Source: Massilia sp. Leaf139 (lineage in GTDB: Bacteria; Pseudomonadota; Gammaproteobacteria; Burkholderiales; Burkholderiaceae_D). From it: a stretch of DNA of 64,000 nt. Below the pieces are notes generated by a model. The model saw only the letters and a list, made by a program, of their open reading frames with translations. It did no database searches and was not told the origin of the DNA. Every line of letters starts with the position of its first letter. The first letter of the stretch is position 1. Below, piece after piece: positions 8,876 to 18,383 of the stretch. Both the position numbers and the translations under genes were made by a program. The stretch spans positions 167,043 to 231,042 of the forward strand of contig NZ_LMOJ01000026.1 in assembly GCF_001424165.1 (NCBI RefSeq), in the 5' to 3' direction.

Positions 8876-9745
8876 TTAGGGATACTCGGTATCCAGCTCC
8901 GACCCCGCATAGTTCTCCAGCTCGGCGATCAGCTGCGTCATCGGCGCCTTGGTGCGGATGCTCTGCAGCACCGTGCAGTGCTCGCGGTAGGTCTGCACGC
9001 GCTCGGCGATGATGGCGCGGTGCGGCGCGGGGATTTTTTCCAGCAGGGCCGCCCAGCCGGTCTCGTAGTCGGGATCGTTCTTGCGCACCGATTTCACGAA
9101 GCGCTCGAAGTCCTTCTGCCCCGCGCGCGCGACGATCGTGCCGCCGTCGACGGCGAAGATGACGGCCAGCGCGATCACGCCTTCGGCGTTCAGGTCGGGG
9201 TCGTTGACCGGGCCTTCGTAGTGGTGCTTGCGCAGCCACTTGGCGGCGTCGACGATCGCCTGCACGCTTTCGCGCTGGCGCACCTGGCCCAGGTAGCGCT
9301 CGTAGCCGCTCCAGGATTCGCCCGGGTCGGCGGTGCAGATGTCGACGAACAGCTCCTTCAGGCGGCGGCCCGCATAGACCGGGTCGTTGTCGTATTCGCC
9401 GACCAGGCTGTCCTCGGGCAGCGCGGCCAGTTCGCGGATCATGCGGAAGCCCGCCTGGAACACGTACTCGGCGCCGTCGTCGATGAGGATGTCGAGCGCG
9501 GTCTCGTCGCTGTCGTCGTCGCACAGGTGCTCGAGGCCGAGCGAGACGCCGCCCACGGTCAGCAGCAGCGCGCGCTGAATGCCTTCGGCGGTGCGGTCGT
9601 TGGTGAACTTCTCGGCCACCATCGCCGTGATGGACGCGAGCTCGTCGGCCAGGCCGATCGCCTCGTCGGGGTCGGCCTGGGCGGGAATCAGCTTGATCGC
9701 ACGCACCAGGCGCGGCAGTTTTTCAATGACGATTGCAGGCAGCAT
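8876..9745 (-). CDS. Conserved hypothetical protein, fourth gene of the J-domain operon
   Basis: About 289 aa, acidic and helical, with no signal peptide or membrane segment. It begins within a few bases of the stop of the preceding gene: either a GTG at 9763 that overlaps that stop as GTGA, or the ATG at 9745. The repeated helical pairs and conserved acidic clusters (LCDDDSDETALDILIDDG) suggest a HEAT/TPR-like solenoid, but this is inference. I do not recognise the family. Context: last gene of an operon led by a J-domain co-chaperone and followed by palindromic repeats. Confidence 0.75.
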   Translation of the reverse strand: MLPAIVIEKLPRLVRAIKLIPAQADPDEAIGLADELASITAMVAEKFTNDRTAEGIQRALLLTVGGVSLGLEHLCDDDSDETALDILIDDGAEYVFQAGFRMIRELAALPEDSLVGEYDNDPVYAGRRLKELFVDICTADPGESWSGYERYLGQVRQRESVQAIVDAAKWLRKHHYEGPVNDPDLNAEGVIALAVIFAVDGGTIVARAGQKDFERFVKSVRKNDPDYETGWAALLEKIPAPHRAIIAERVQTYREHCTVLQSIRTKAPMTQLIAELENYAGSELDTEYP

Positions 9746-9759
9746 CGATGGCGTTCCGC

Positions 9760-10548
9760 TCACGAGAAGATGTCCGAACCGATGCTCTTGCGCGTACTGC
9801 GCCTTGGCATGGTGCGTACCGACGGCACCTGCTTGCGCAGGCGGTACAGCAGGTCGCGCGTGCTGCGCTGCTGGAAGTCCGGGTCTTCGTCCGGATCGTC
9901 CGGGAACTCGGCTTCGGCCATCTCGTTGCTGTGCCTGAATTCCGGGAACAGCTCGATCAGCGAACGCTCCCAGCCGTCCTCGCTGGCCTTGGCCAGGTCG
10001 ATCGCGAGCGGGATGATGTCGCTGTCGGACGAGGTCTGGCCCGTGACGTAGCGGCCTTTCAGGTTGATCTCGCCGGCCACTTCCATGATCTCCTTCGGCG
10101 CCAGCGACCACAGGATGGCGAACACGGTCGCGCCGTGGTCGGTGGCGGAGGCCTCGGCCAGCAGCTCGTGGCGGCGGTCTTCGTCGTCGGTGGCGTAGAC
10201 CACGCCGTGCACGTGGTTGAACAGGCCTTCGGCGATGCGCTCGGGGTCGTCCTCGATCATGTTGTCCGGCCAGGTGGCGGCCATGTAGGCCAGGCTCTCG
10301 GCCCAGGCCTTGGGCGGCACCAGCATGGTCGCCAGCGACGTCTTGGCGCCGTCGAAGCCGGCCAGGTGCAGGGCCGTCACCTGCGGCGGCAGGGTCGACA
10401 GCACTTCGGCCACGGCATAGTCGCCGTGCTCATCGGCCGCCTGCGAGAACGCCTCTTCGGCGTGCTGCAGCGAGCCGGCCAGCACCAGTTCGCTGACCTG
10501 TTTCGTCAGGGCGGGCAGGTTGGCGCTTTTGTTTGCTTCATCGCTCAT
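9760..10548 (-). CDS. Conserved hypothetical protein, third gene of the J-domain operon
   Basis: 262 aa from the ATG at 10548, with GGAGAA eight bases upstream. The start overlaps the stop of the gene before it as ATGA, so translation is coupled. It is an acidic cytosolic protein with a helical N-terminus (LTKQVSELVLAGSLQHAEEA) and a basic tail (PRRSTRKSIGSD) after a very acidic stretch (EAEFPDDPDEDPDF). I cannot assign a family or activity. The two flanking genes are also acidic and helical and may form a complex with it. Confidence 0.75.
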   Translation of the reverse strand: MSDEANKSANLPALTKQVSELVLAGSLQHAEEAFSQAADEHGDYAVAEVLSTLPPQVTALHLAGFDGAKTSLATMLVPPKAWAESLAYMAATWPDNMIEDDPERIAEGLFNHVHGVVYATDDEDRRHELLAEASATDHGATVFAILWSLAPKEIMEVAGEINLKGRYVTGQTSSDSDIIPLAIDLAKASEDGWERSLIELFPEFRHSNEMAEAEFPDDPDEDPDFQQRSTRDLLYRLRKQVPSVRTMPRRSTRKSIGSDIFS

Positions 10549-11057
10549 TCGCGTTCTCCTTCGCCGTCGAAGATCTGCGTGAAGTCGTCCGACACCATGC
10601 CGGATTCCTCGTCGAGGTCGTCGTCGCCCTCGTCGCCCGCGGCGAGCTGGTCGAGCGACTGGTCGTCGTCGTCCCAGCGGCCCTGGTGCTTGTAGAGGAA
10701 GGCGGTGATGATCGCCTGGCGCGCCAGCTCGGGGTGGTTTTCCGTCATCGACGCGTACATCGCCGCGCCGTCCTCGCCCGTGCACTCGGCCATGGCGAAG
10801 ACTTTCGCGGGATCGTCGCCCTCGTAGTCGGCCGCTTCGCGCAGCAGGCCTTTCGGATCGGTGAACTTGATCTTGTCGACCAGGGCGAAGGCCATCAGGT
10901 TGACGTCGTCGATGCCGGAACCGCCGGCGTATTCCGACACCAGGGCGTCGACCATCATCTGGTAGTTCTTCTTGTTCGGCGGGTCGCCCAGCGTGCCTTC
11001 GATCTGGCCCTCGAGTTCGCGCGACTGGTAGGCAAATTCGGGATGTACTCTTTTCAT
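10545..11057 (-). CDS. Conserved hypothetical protein, second gene of the J-domain operon
   Basis: 170 aa from the ATG at 11057 (MKRVHPEF), which has AGGA seven bases upstream; a longer reading from 11156 overlaps the J-domain gene and lacks a site. The protein ends in a strongly acidic tail (DEGDDDLDEESG then DDFTQIFDGEGERE). No motif, signal peptide or membrane helix is seen. It lies 53 bases behind the J-domain gene and is coupled by a 4-base overlap to the next gene. A client-binding or adaptor role for the J protein is a reasonable guess, nothing more. Confidence 0.75.
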   Translation of the reverse strand: MKRVHPEFAYQSRELEGQIEGTLGDPPNKKNYQMMVDALVSEYAGGSGIDDVNLMAFALVDKIKFTDPKGLLREAADYEGDDPAKVFAMAECTGEDGAAMYASMTENHPELARQAIITAFLYKHQGRWDDDDQSLDQLAAGDEGDDDLDEESGMVSDDFTQIFDGEGERE

Positions 11058-11110
11058 ATTCATGTCCTGTATGCGGTGGGTGCGGCCTGGGGCCGGGCGG
11101 CTCTGCGGCG

Positions 11111-11401
11111 TCAAGCCTGCAGCGTCACGCCGTTCAGTGCGAACAGCGAGCGCCACAGCTCGAAGGCTTCGGCCTCGGCGTCGAGCACGATGCGGTGGTT
11201 CACGCTCTGGTTGTATTCTTCGCGCTTGGCCGGATCCGACAGGATCTCGTAGGCCTTGGTCACGGCCTTGAAGCGCGCTTCCGCGCCCGGCGCGTCGTTG
11301 CGGTCGGGGTGGTAGCGCATCGCCAGCGAGCGGTAGACCTTCTTGATCTCGTCGTCGCCGGCATTCGGCGCGACGCCGAGGATCGCGTATAAATTTTCCA
11401 C
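11111..11401 (-). CDS. Small J-domain (DnaJ-like) co-chaperone
   Basis: 96 aa beginning at a GTG (VENLYAILGVAP) with GGAGAG nine bases upstream; no ATG lies between that site and the J domain. Residues 1-65 are a full J domain with the invariant HPD in RYHPDRND and the closing KAYEILSDPAKREEYN. Nothing remains of the Gly/Phe-rich, zinc or substrate-binding regions of DnaJ, so this is a type III J protein that would recruit Hsp70 (DnaK) to specific clients. About 30 extra residues follow. It leads a coupled operon of three acidic proteins of unknown function. Confidence 0.88.
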   Translation of the reverse strand: MENLYAILGVAPNAGDDEIKKVYRSLAMRYHPDRNDAPGAEARFKAVTKAYEILSDPAKREEYNQSVNHRIVLDAEAEAFELWRSLFALNGVTLQA

Positions 11402-11448
11402 TTTGGAACTCTCCGGCTGGTGCCGAACGAACGGCAAAACGAGATTAT

Positions 11449-11476
11449 CCTATAGAAAACGCCAACATGACAGCAA
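11449..11476 (-). promoter_or_regulatory. Possible sigma-70 promoter of the J-domain operon
   Basis: On the minus strand TTGCTG (11476-11471) and TATAGG (11454-11449) are separated by 16 bases, about 50 bases before the GTG start. The -35 matches four of six consensus bases and the -10 four of six. No activator site is evident. Confidence 0.35.
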
Positions 11477-11641
11477 GGGCGGGACGCGCCGACCTCCCTC
11501 CCCCACCTTGCAAGCGGGCGAATGCGCCCCAAGTATGATCCCTGTATACGGGGCGAACCGTGCGCTCCACCACATAGGCGGGCCCTGGCAGGGCCGGCTG
11601 CGGTAAAATGCCGTTAACTTTACCTATTCAAAACACCATTC

Positions 11642-13405
<1,764 letters not shown>

Positions 13406-13428
13406 TCGCCTGACGACGCCTGTCCAGC

Positions 13429-13465
13429 ATCCCGCCCCGGCCCTGGCCGCGGCGGGATTTTTTTT
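13429..13465 (+). terminator. Rho-independent terminator of glnS
   Basis: ATCCCGCC at 13429 pairs with GGCGGGAT ending at 13458, the inner CGGCC/GGCCG extends the stem, and eight T residues follow. It lies 24 bases after the glnS stop. Confidence 0.9.
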
Positions 13466-13562
13466 GCGTCACGCGTTCCCACAACTAGCAGTACTGACAG
13501 GTTTCGTCTTATAGCCAACTAGAGGATTCTGATCCTAATCAAATAAGTCGGATATCGATTGG

Positions 13563-15398
13563 ATGGCAATGAGGATGACGTCGAACCCGGTCAAGCGCAT
13601 CAAGTCGATCAAGCTTGGTTCCTGGCTGGGCGCATTGCTGTCGCTCAGCGTCGGCGCCGGCCTCTACGTCAGTACCAGCCAGGCCATCGAAAACGATGCA
13701 CGCACGCGCTTTGACCATATGGCGCGCCAGGTGCAGTCGACGCTCGACGGGCGCTTCAAGACCTATGCCGACGTGCTGCGCGGCACGGCCAGCCTCTTCC
13801 TGACGACCGACCAGGTCACGCGCGACGCTTTCCGGCGCTATGTGGCCGGCCTCGACCTGTCCCACAACTTCCCCGGCGTCGAATCGATCAACTTCGCCCA
13901 TTACGTGCGCGACGCCGAGCGCGACCGCTTCGAAGCGCAGATGCTGCAAGACATCGACGGCCGCGGACGGGTCGCGGCCATCCGGCCCAAGGGGCGGCGC
14001 GCCGACTACACGGTGCTGAGCTTCGTCGAACCGGGAGCGGCCTGGCTCGACCGGGTCGGCGTCGATATCCAGACGAAATGGGGCGCCGCGATGCTGCTGG
14101 CGCAGTCGCGCGACACCGGCGAGGTGTTTTCCACGGGCGCCCCCATTCAATCGGGCTCGACCGTGATCGGCCTGTCGATGCGCTTGCCGGTGTACCGCGC
14201 CGACATGCCGATCCAGGACGTGCCCCAGCGCCGCGCCGCCTACCTCGGTTCGCTCGGGATCGGTTTCACTGTCGAAGGCCTGGCGCGCGGGGTGCTCGAC
14301 CACATGCCGAAAACCGCGACGCGGCTCGTGATCTCGGGCATGCTTCCGGCCTCGAATCGTCCGGAAGCGACCGGAGCCTACCAGCGCACCGTGTTCTTCG
14401 ACAACCGGCCGGACGCGGTGCCGGACGAGGAGGCCGAATTCCGGGCGCTGCTGCCGGTCGGCTTCGGCGGACGCGGCTGGGACATCGATTTCACGGTAAG
14501 CAAGCGCAGCCTGTATTCCTCGCTCGACAGCGCCCTGCCCTGGATCGCGATGCTGGCAGGGATGATCGGCACCGCCCTGTTGTACGCGCTGTTCCAGACG
14601 CTCAGCTCCTCGCGCCTGCGCGCCATCGGCATCGCCGAGGAAATGACCGGCGAACTGCGCGCCAGCGAAGCGAAGCTGCAGAAGACCAACGACAACCTGC
14701 GGCGCCTGGCGGCCCACGCGGAAAGCATCAAGGAAAGCGAACGCAAGCGCATCGCGCGGGAAATCCACGACGACCTCGGCCAGAACCTGCTGGCGCTGCG
14801 CATCGAGGTCGACCTGCTGGCCTCGCGCACCGACGCGCGCCATCCGCGCCTGCACACGCGTGCGCGCTGGATGCTCGAGCAGATCGACGCCACGATCAAG
14901 AGCGTGCGCCAGATCATCAACGACCTGCGTCCGAACGTGCTCGACCTGGGCCTGACGGCGGCGGTCGACTGGCAGATCGCCGAATTCCAGCGGCGCACGG
15001 GCGTGGCCTGCGAGCTGGTGTCGCACAACGACCTGCACGTGAGCGACCGCTGCGCGACGACGCTGTTCCGCATCCTGCAGGAATCGCTTACCAACGTCTC
15101 GCGCCATGCGCGCGCCACCAAGGTGCGGGTCGAACTGGCCGTCGATGCCGAATCGATCTCGATGACCGTCAGCGACAACGGCATCGGCTTGAGCAAGGCG
15201 GGCGGGCAAAAGCCGGGCTCCTTCGGCCTGGTCGGCATCGAGGAAAGGGTGCGCATCCTGGGCGGCAAATGCATCATCACCAGCGGCCCGAATGCCGGCA
15301 CGACCGTCCACGTATCGATTCCGGCCGCGAATAATCTCCTCTCCGTCGGACACGCGCCGACACCCGCCCCCGTCGATCCGGCCTATTCCGATTTGTAG
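13563..15398 (+). CDS. CHASE-domain sensor histidine kinase (NarL-type kinase core)
   Basis: 611 aa. A membrane segment near residues 18-36 is followed by a periplasmic CHASE-like region (about 50-250, with DVLRGTASLFLTT and FPGVESINFAHYV), a second membrane segment (about 320-345), a short coiled coil, and a HisKA_3 domain with the phospho-acceptor in RIAREIHDDLGQNL (His about 402). The C-terminal HATPase_c has DNGIGL and GSFGLVGIEERV. Such kinases normally pair with a LuxR/NarL-type response regulator. None is next to it, so it is an orphan in this window. The start is the first ATG after an in-frame stop; no good ribosome site is seen. Confidence 0.92.
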   Translation: MAMRMTSNPVKRIKSIKLGSWLGALLSLSVGAGLYVSTSQAIENDARTRFDHMARQVQSTLDGRFKTYADVLRGTASLFLTTDQVTRDAFRRYVAGLDLSHNFPGVESINFAHYVRDAERDRFEAQMLQDIDGRGRVAAIRPKGRRADYTVLSFVEPGAAWLDRVGVDIQTKWGAAMLLAQSRDTGEVFSTGAPIQSGSTVIGLSMRLPVYRADMPIQDVPQRRAAYLGSLGIGFTVEGLARGVLDHMPKTATRLVISGMLPASNRPEATGAYQRTVFFDNRPDAVPDEEAEFRALLPVGFGGRGWDIDFTVSKRSLYSSLDSALPWIAMLAGMIGTALLYALFQTLSSSRLRAIGIAEEMTGELRASEAKLQKTNDNLRRLAAHAESIKESERKRIAREIHDDLGQNLLALRIEVDLLASRTDARHPRLHTRARWMLEQIDATIKSVRQIINDLRPNVLDLGLTAAVDWQIAEFQRRTGVACELVSHNDLHVSDRCATTLFRILQESLTNVSRHARATKVRVELAVDAESISMTVSDNGIGLSKAGGQKPGSFGLVGIEERVRILGGKCIITSGPNAGTTVHVSIPAANNLLSVGHAPTPAPVDPAYSDL

Positions 15399-15446
15399 GC
15401 GTGAACGCGTCGGTCTTGTAGGCCTACTGCCCGTTGAGCTGTAGGC
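15394..15446. promoter_or_regulatory. Three TGTAGGC boxes spaced exactly 23 bp
   Basis: TGTAGGC occurs at 15394-15400, 15417-15423 and 15440-15446, each start 23 bp after the last, close to two helical turns. The middle copy is part of a perfect palindrome, GTAGGCCTAC. The first overlaps the stop of the kinase gene. A TTGACG at 15467 could be the -35 of a promoter for the gene at 15661, although its -10 is weak. The phasing suggests cooperative binding of a regulator. Confidence 0.5.
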
Positions 15447-15660
15447 GTATTTGCGACAAAAATCTGTTGACGCGACTCAACTTGCGCAAAATCAACGATT
15501 TTCGGACGCTTGAGGTCGACAATCCATCTCAGTGCTTCACATCAACACTGCCGAGAAAGACACCTGGGGGGAGGACTGACCATTTGCCAGCACCACTACA
15601 TCGACAGGCCGTACACCGATGCTAAATAACCGATGCAGTAGCCAAACAAAAGGATAGATC

Positions 15661-16527
15661 ATGATCTCGAACAACGACTTCGCCCTCATCGCCGCTCTGG
15701 ACTTGAACCCGATCAAAACCAAACTGATGCACAAGGAATCCGGCGAGGGCTGGTCCCTGGCTCAAACGAATGCCGTCGAAACCGAGTACCGCCGCTTCCT
15801 GTACCTGATGAAAGCCTTCCCGCATGTGCAGACGGCGCCGCGCGTGGATGTCGACACCTTCTGGCACTACCATATCCTGGACACGATGAAATACGCACGC
15901 GATTGCCAGCAAGCCTTCGGCTACTTCGTGCACCACTACCCTTACCTCGGCCTGGCGGGCGAGAACGACGCCGAACTGCAGCGCCAGGCAGGCGAGCGCA
16001 TGCGCGAGCTGTACGAATCGACCTTCGGGGTGGAATATGTGCGGCCGCTGCGGATGGACGGCGCGCCGGAAGCGGCCGACGTGCAGACGGCATGGGGCCC
16101 GGGCGCGAGCAAGGCCGTCAACTCGGCCTGGTGTGCCGGCCCGGACGTGCCCCGGCCAGCAGCGGTGCAGACCGCCTGGTGCGCCGGCCCGGATGTGCCT
16201 TCGGCAGCGTCGGTGCAGACCGCCTGGTGCGCAGGCCCGGACGTCCCTTCGGCTGCGTCCGTCCAGACCGCATGGTGTGCAGGCCCTGACGTCCCTTCGG
16301 CAGCCTCGGTCCAGACCGCCTGGTGCGCGGGCCCGGACGTGCCTTCGGCAGCCGCTGCCCAGACCGCCTGGTGCGCCGGCCCGGATGTACCCGGCGCAGC
16401 GGCCGGCCTGGCGGTCGCCAGGGTGGGCGACGTGCGCACCGCCTGGTGCGCCGGCCCGGATGTGCCGAAAGCGGCCGAGGTGCAGACTGCCTGGTGCGGC
16501 GGCCCGGCCGTGGTCAAGGCTGCCTGA
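15661..16527 (+). CDS. GRDP-like (DUF1399-type) protein with C-terminal Trp-Cys tandem repeats
   Basis: 288 aa, no signal peptide; AAAGGA lies seven bases before the ATG. Residues 1-135 resemble the glycine-rich-domain-protein-like family: VDVDTFWHYHILDTMKYA, a following Cys, and FVHHYPYLG fit its His/Cys pattern. From about residue 140 to the end it is a tandem array with consensus VQTAWCAGPDVPSAAS, 16 residues each: one degenerate unit without Cys, then eight units each with one AWC, three almost identical. There are no hydrophobic anchors. Such an array joined to a folded N-terminus could be a multi-core peptide precursor, a metal-binding tail or a display repeat. No modifying enzyme or transporter lies beside it. 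Function unknown. Confidence 0.85.
   Translation: MISNNDFALIAALDLNPIKTKLMHKESGEGWSLAQTNAVETEYRRFLYLMKAFPHVQTAPRVDVDTFWHYHILDTMKYARDCQQAFGYFVHHYPYLGLAGENDAELQRQAGERMRELYESTFGVEYVRPLRMDGAPEAADVQTAWGPGASKAVNSAWCAGPDVPRPAAVQTAWCAGPDVPSAASVQTAWCAGPDVPSAASVQTAWCAGPDVPSAASVQTAWCAGPDVPSAAAAQTAWCAGPDVPGAAAGLAVARVGDVRTAWCAGPDVPKAAEVQTAWCGGPAVVKAA
16081..16521 (+). repeat. Nine-unit 48-bp tandem repeat inside the coding sequence
   Basis: Units begin at 16081, 16117, 16165, 16213, 16261, 16309, 16357, 16432 and 16480. Units from 16117 to 16357 are exactly 48 bp apart. The first is 36 bp and degenerate; the unit at 16357 has a 27-bp insertion. Third-base differences between units with identical residues indicate selection at the protein level rather than a fresh DNA amplification. 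Confidence 0.9.
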
Positions 16528-16587
16528 TCCTGCGCTTGCTCCGGTGCGCCGGCGCCGCCTTCATGGCCGCCCGCGCACCGTGCTCTC

Positions 16588-16851
16588 TCAGGCGCCCGCC
16601 ATTTCCTCTTGCGGCGCCACCATCAGCGCCCGCAGTTCGCGGATACTGTAGTCGCTGATCTCGTGCATGCGCAGCAGGATGGTCGCGCCGATCGGCAGCG
16701 TGTTATGGCGGATCTTGCTGATCACCGGCGGCGCCACTTCGAGCGCGCGCGACAGCGCTGCGTCGTTCTTCAGGCCGGTCTTTTCGATGATTGCGTCGAG
16801 GACGCGGTTGGGGTCGTACTGTGCGCCTTCCGGCAACCTTCTGATTGGCAT
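16588..16851 (-). CDS. Small helix-turn-helix protein (XRE/Cro-like)
   Basis: 87 aa starting at the ATG at 16851 (MPIRRLPEG), chosen for GGAAAGA seven bases upstream. The stretch from NDAALSRALEVAPPVISKIR (positions about 30-50) has the spacing of a lambda-repressor-type helix-turn-helix with LSRAL as helix 2 and PPVISKIR as recognition helix. There is no ligand or peptidase domain. It is convergent with the Trp-Cys repeat gene and could regulate it, but nothing in the sequence proves this. Confidence 0.75.
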   Translation of the reverse strand: MPIRRLPEGAQYDPNRVLDAIIEKTGLKNDAALSRALEVAPPVISKIRHNTLPIGATILLRMHEISDYSIRELRALMVAPQEEMAGA

Positions 16852-17038
16852 CTTAATTCTTTCCAAATGTCACGAACCGTAGGTAATTTTTCACAATCTT
16901 GTATTTATCGTGAAAAATCTGCTCCGCATCCGGAAAACACACCGTTTATATGGTGAGTTTCCGTGATATTCAATGATAATGGGAAAGTTAGTTTTTGTTC
17001 AAGCAACTATCTGCGTGGGTCAGCTGTTTGATGAACAA

Positions 17039-17338
17039 TCAAGGCTTTTTGTGCCGTGCGCGCAACTGCTGGCGGCTCTGGGTCTGCGCCTTGTTCTGCC
17101 TAGCTTCGAACAGAGCTACCGCTTCTTTCTTCGCTTGTTCGATGGTGCGCATCGCTTCGTGGTCGTCGTGCGCGACGAAATAATCGTTGGCCTGGGCGTC
17201 CACCACCAGCTTGATGGCGGCCTCGTCGTCCAGGTCGTAAATTTCCGTCAGCAGGGTCGTGATTTCGTCCAGGAATGCTTCATAGGTCAGGGTCGTCATG
17301 GTGTCGGTCTTGGTGAATGTCGTTTGGAAGGGCGTCAT
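17039..17338 (-). CDS. Hypothetical acidic/helical protein (99 aa)
   Basis: Starts at the ATG at 17338 with AGGTG close upstream; a second candidate is the ATG that opens MTTLTYEAFLDE. It is a short helical protein with an acidic middle (TEIYDLDDEAAIKLV) and a basic Gln/Arg/Lys-rich tail (SRQQLRARHKKP). No known motif. It lies 22 bases behind the stop-side of no other gene and appears to be monocistronic, followed after about 190 AT-rich bases by the HTH gene on the same strand. Confidence 0.6.
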   Translation of the reverse strand: MTPFQTTFTKTDTMTTLTYEAFLDEITTLLTEIYDLDDEAAIKLVVDAQANDYFVAHDDHEAMRTIEQAKKEAVALFEARQNKAQTQSRQQLRARHKKP

Positions 17339-17360
17339 TATCACCTATTACTGCGAACCA

Positions 17361-18278
17361 TTACTGCGCCAGCGGCCACTGCGCCAGCGCGTGGTGGACG
17401 TCAGGATAGCGCAGACGCACGCCGAGCTCGCGCCGCATGCGCGTGTTGTCGAGGCGGCGCGATTCCGACATGAACGAGAGCAGCATCGGCGAGACGGCTT
17501 CGCGCAAGGCGGCGCGCGCCAGGCGCGGCGGACGCGGCAAGCGCGCGGCGTCGGCCACGGCGTCGAAATAATCGGCCATCTTCAGGCGCGTGTCGTCGGC
17601 TGCATGGTAGACCCGGCCCGGCCGCCCACGGAACAGCGCCAGCGCGATGACGCGCGCCAGGTCGCCGGCCTCGATGTGATTGGTGTAGACGTCGTCCTCG
17701 GCGCGCAGCGCCGGCGTACCCTTGCGCAGGCGCTCCAGCGGCAGCCGCTCGCGCGCGTAGATGCCGGGCACGCGCAGGATCGCGGCGCTGCCGCCGGAGT
17801 GCACCGCCCAGGCACGCAGCACGCGTTCGGCGTCGACCCGGCGCGCGGCGCGCGCATTCTTCGGCGCCACGCCCCGCGTCTCGTCGATCAGCGCCCCGCC
17901 GCAATCGCCGTAGACCCCGCTCGTGCTCACATACACGAGGTGGGTGCCGGCTGTCAGGACGCGGGTCAGGTTGCGCGTGCGTGCATCGAGCGCGCCCTCG
18001 GGCCGCGGCGGCGCCAGGTGCACGGCCAATGAGGCCAGGCCGCGCAGACGCGCCAGGCTGGCCGGCTGGTCGAGATCGGCCAGCAGCGGCACCGCGCCCA
18101 GCGCGCGCAGCGCGGCGATGCGCTCCGGATCGCGCGTGACGGCGAACACGCGAAAACGCGCGCACAGGAAAGGCAGCAGGCGCATGCCAACATCGCCGCA
18201 CCCGATCAGGAGCAGGCGCGGACGTGCAAAGGGAGGAAATGGCTTGTTCACGTGCGGATTGTAATCGAGCGGCGCCAT
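17361..18278 (-). CDS. NAD-dependent epimerase/dehydratase-like SDR
   Basis: About 305 aa from the ATG at 18278; a GTG at 18251 is a shorter alternative. The dinucleotide-binding Rossmann motif is GCGDVG (about residue 24), and the active-site region carries VYVSTSGVYGDCGG, where the usual YxxxK tyrosine and lysine are not placed as in a classical extended SDR. That resembles the YeeZ/atypical SDR group. The C-terminal region (YFDAVADAARLPRPPR) matches the substrate-binding part of NAD-dependent epimerases. Substrate unknown. It is divergent from the TraB/GumN gene. Confidence 0.85.
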   Translation of the reverse strand: MAPLDYNPHVNKPFPPFARPRLLLIGCGDVGMRLLPFLCARFRVFAVTRDPERIAALRALGAVPLLADLDQPASLARLRGLASLAVHLAPPRPEGALDARTRNLTRVLTAGTHLVYVSTSGVYGDCGGALIDETRGVAPKNARAARRVDAERVLRAWAVHSGGSAAILRVPGIYARERLPLERLRKGTPALRAEDDVYTNHIEAGDLARVIALALFRGRPGRVYHAADDTRLKMADYFDAVADAARLPRPPRLARAALREAVSPMLLSFMSESRRLDNTRMRRELGVRLRYPDVHHALAQWPLAQ

Positions 18279-18383
18279 CATTGATCGACGCGGCATGCTC
18301 CCGTATGATCGCGCAGTCTCTGCATACGGCTCCGATCGCAGCGGCAAATGACCCCTCCTTCCACCCGCATTTGAAAGCATCGC

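Noticed and set aside
15942..16517. Long minus-strand ORF of repeated GTSGPAHQAV-type sequence
   Set aside because: It is the antisense reading of the 48-bp coding repeats at 16081-16521; because the repeat length is a multiple of three every frame stays open. No ribosome site, and the plus-strand protein has a real N-terminal domain.
16081..16521. Regular repeats that look at first like a CRISPR array
   Set aside because: There are no unique spacers: the units are contiguous 48-bp coding repeats in one open frame.
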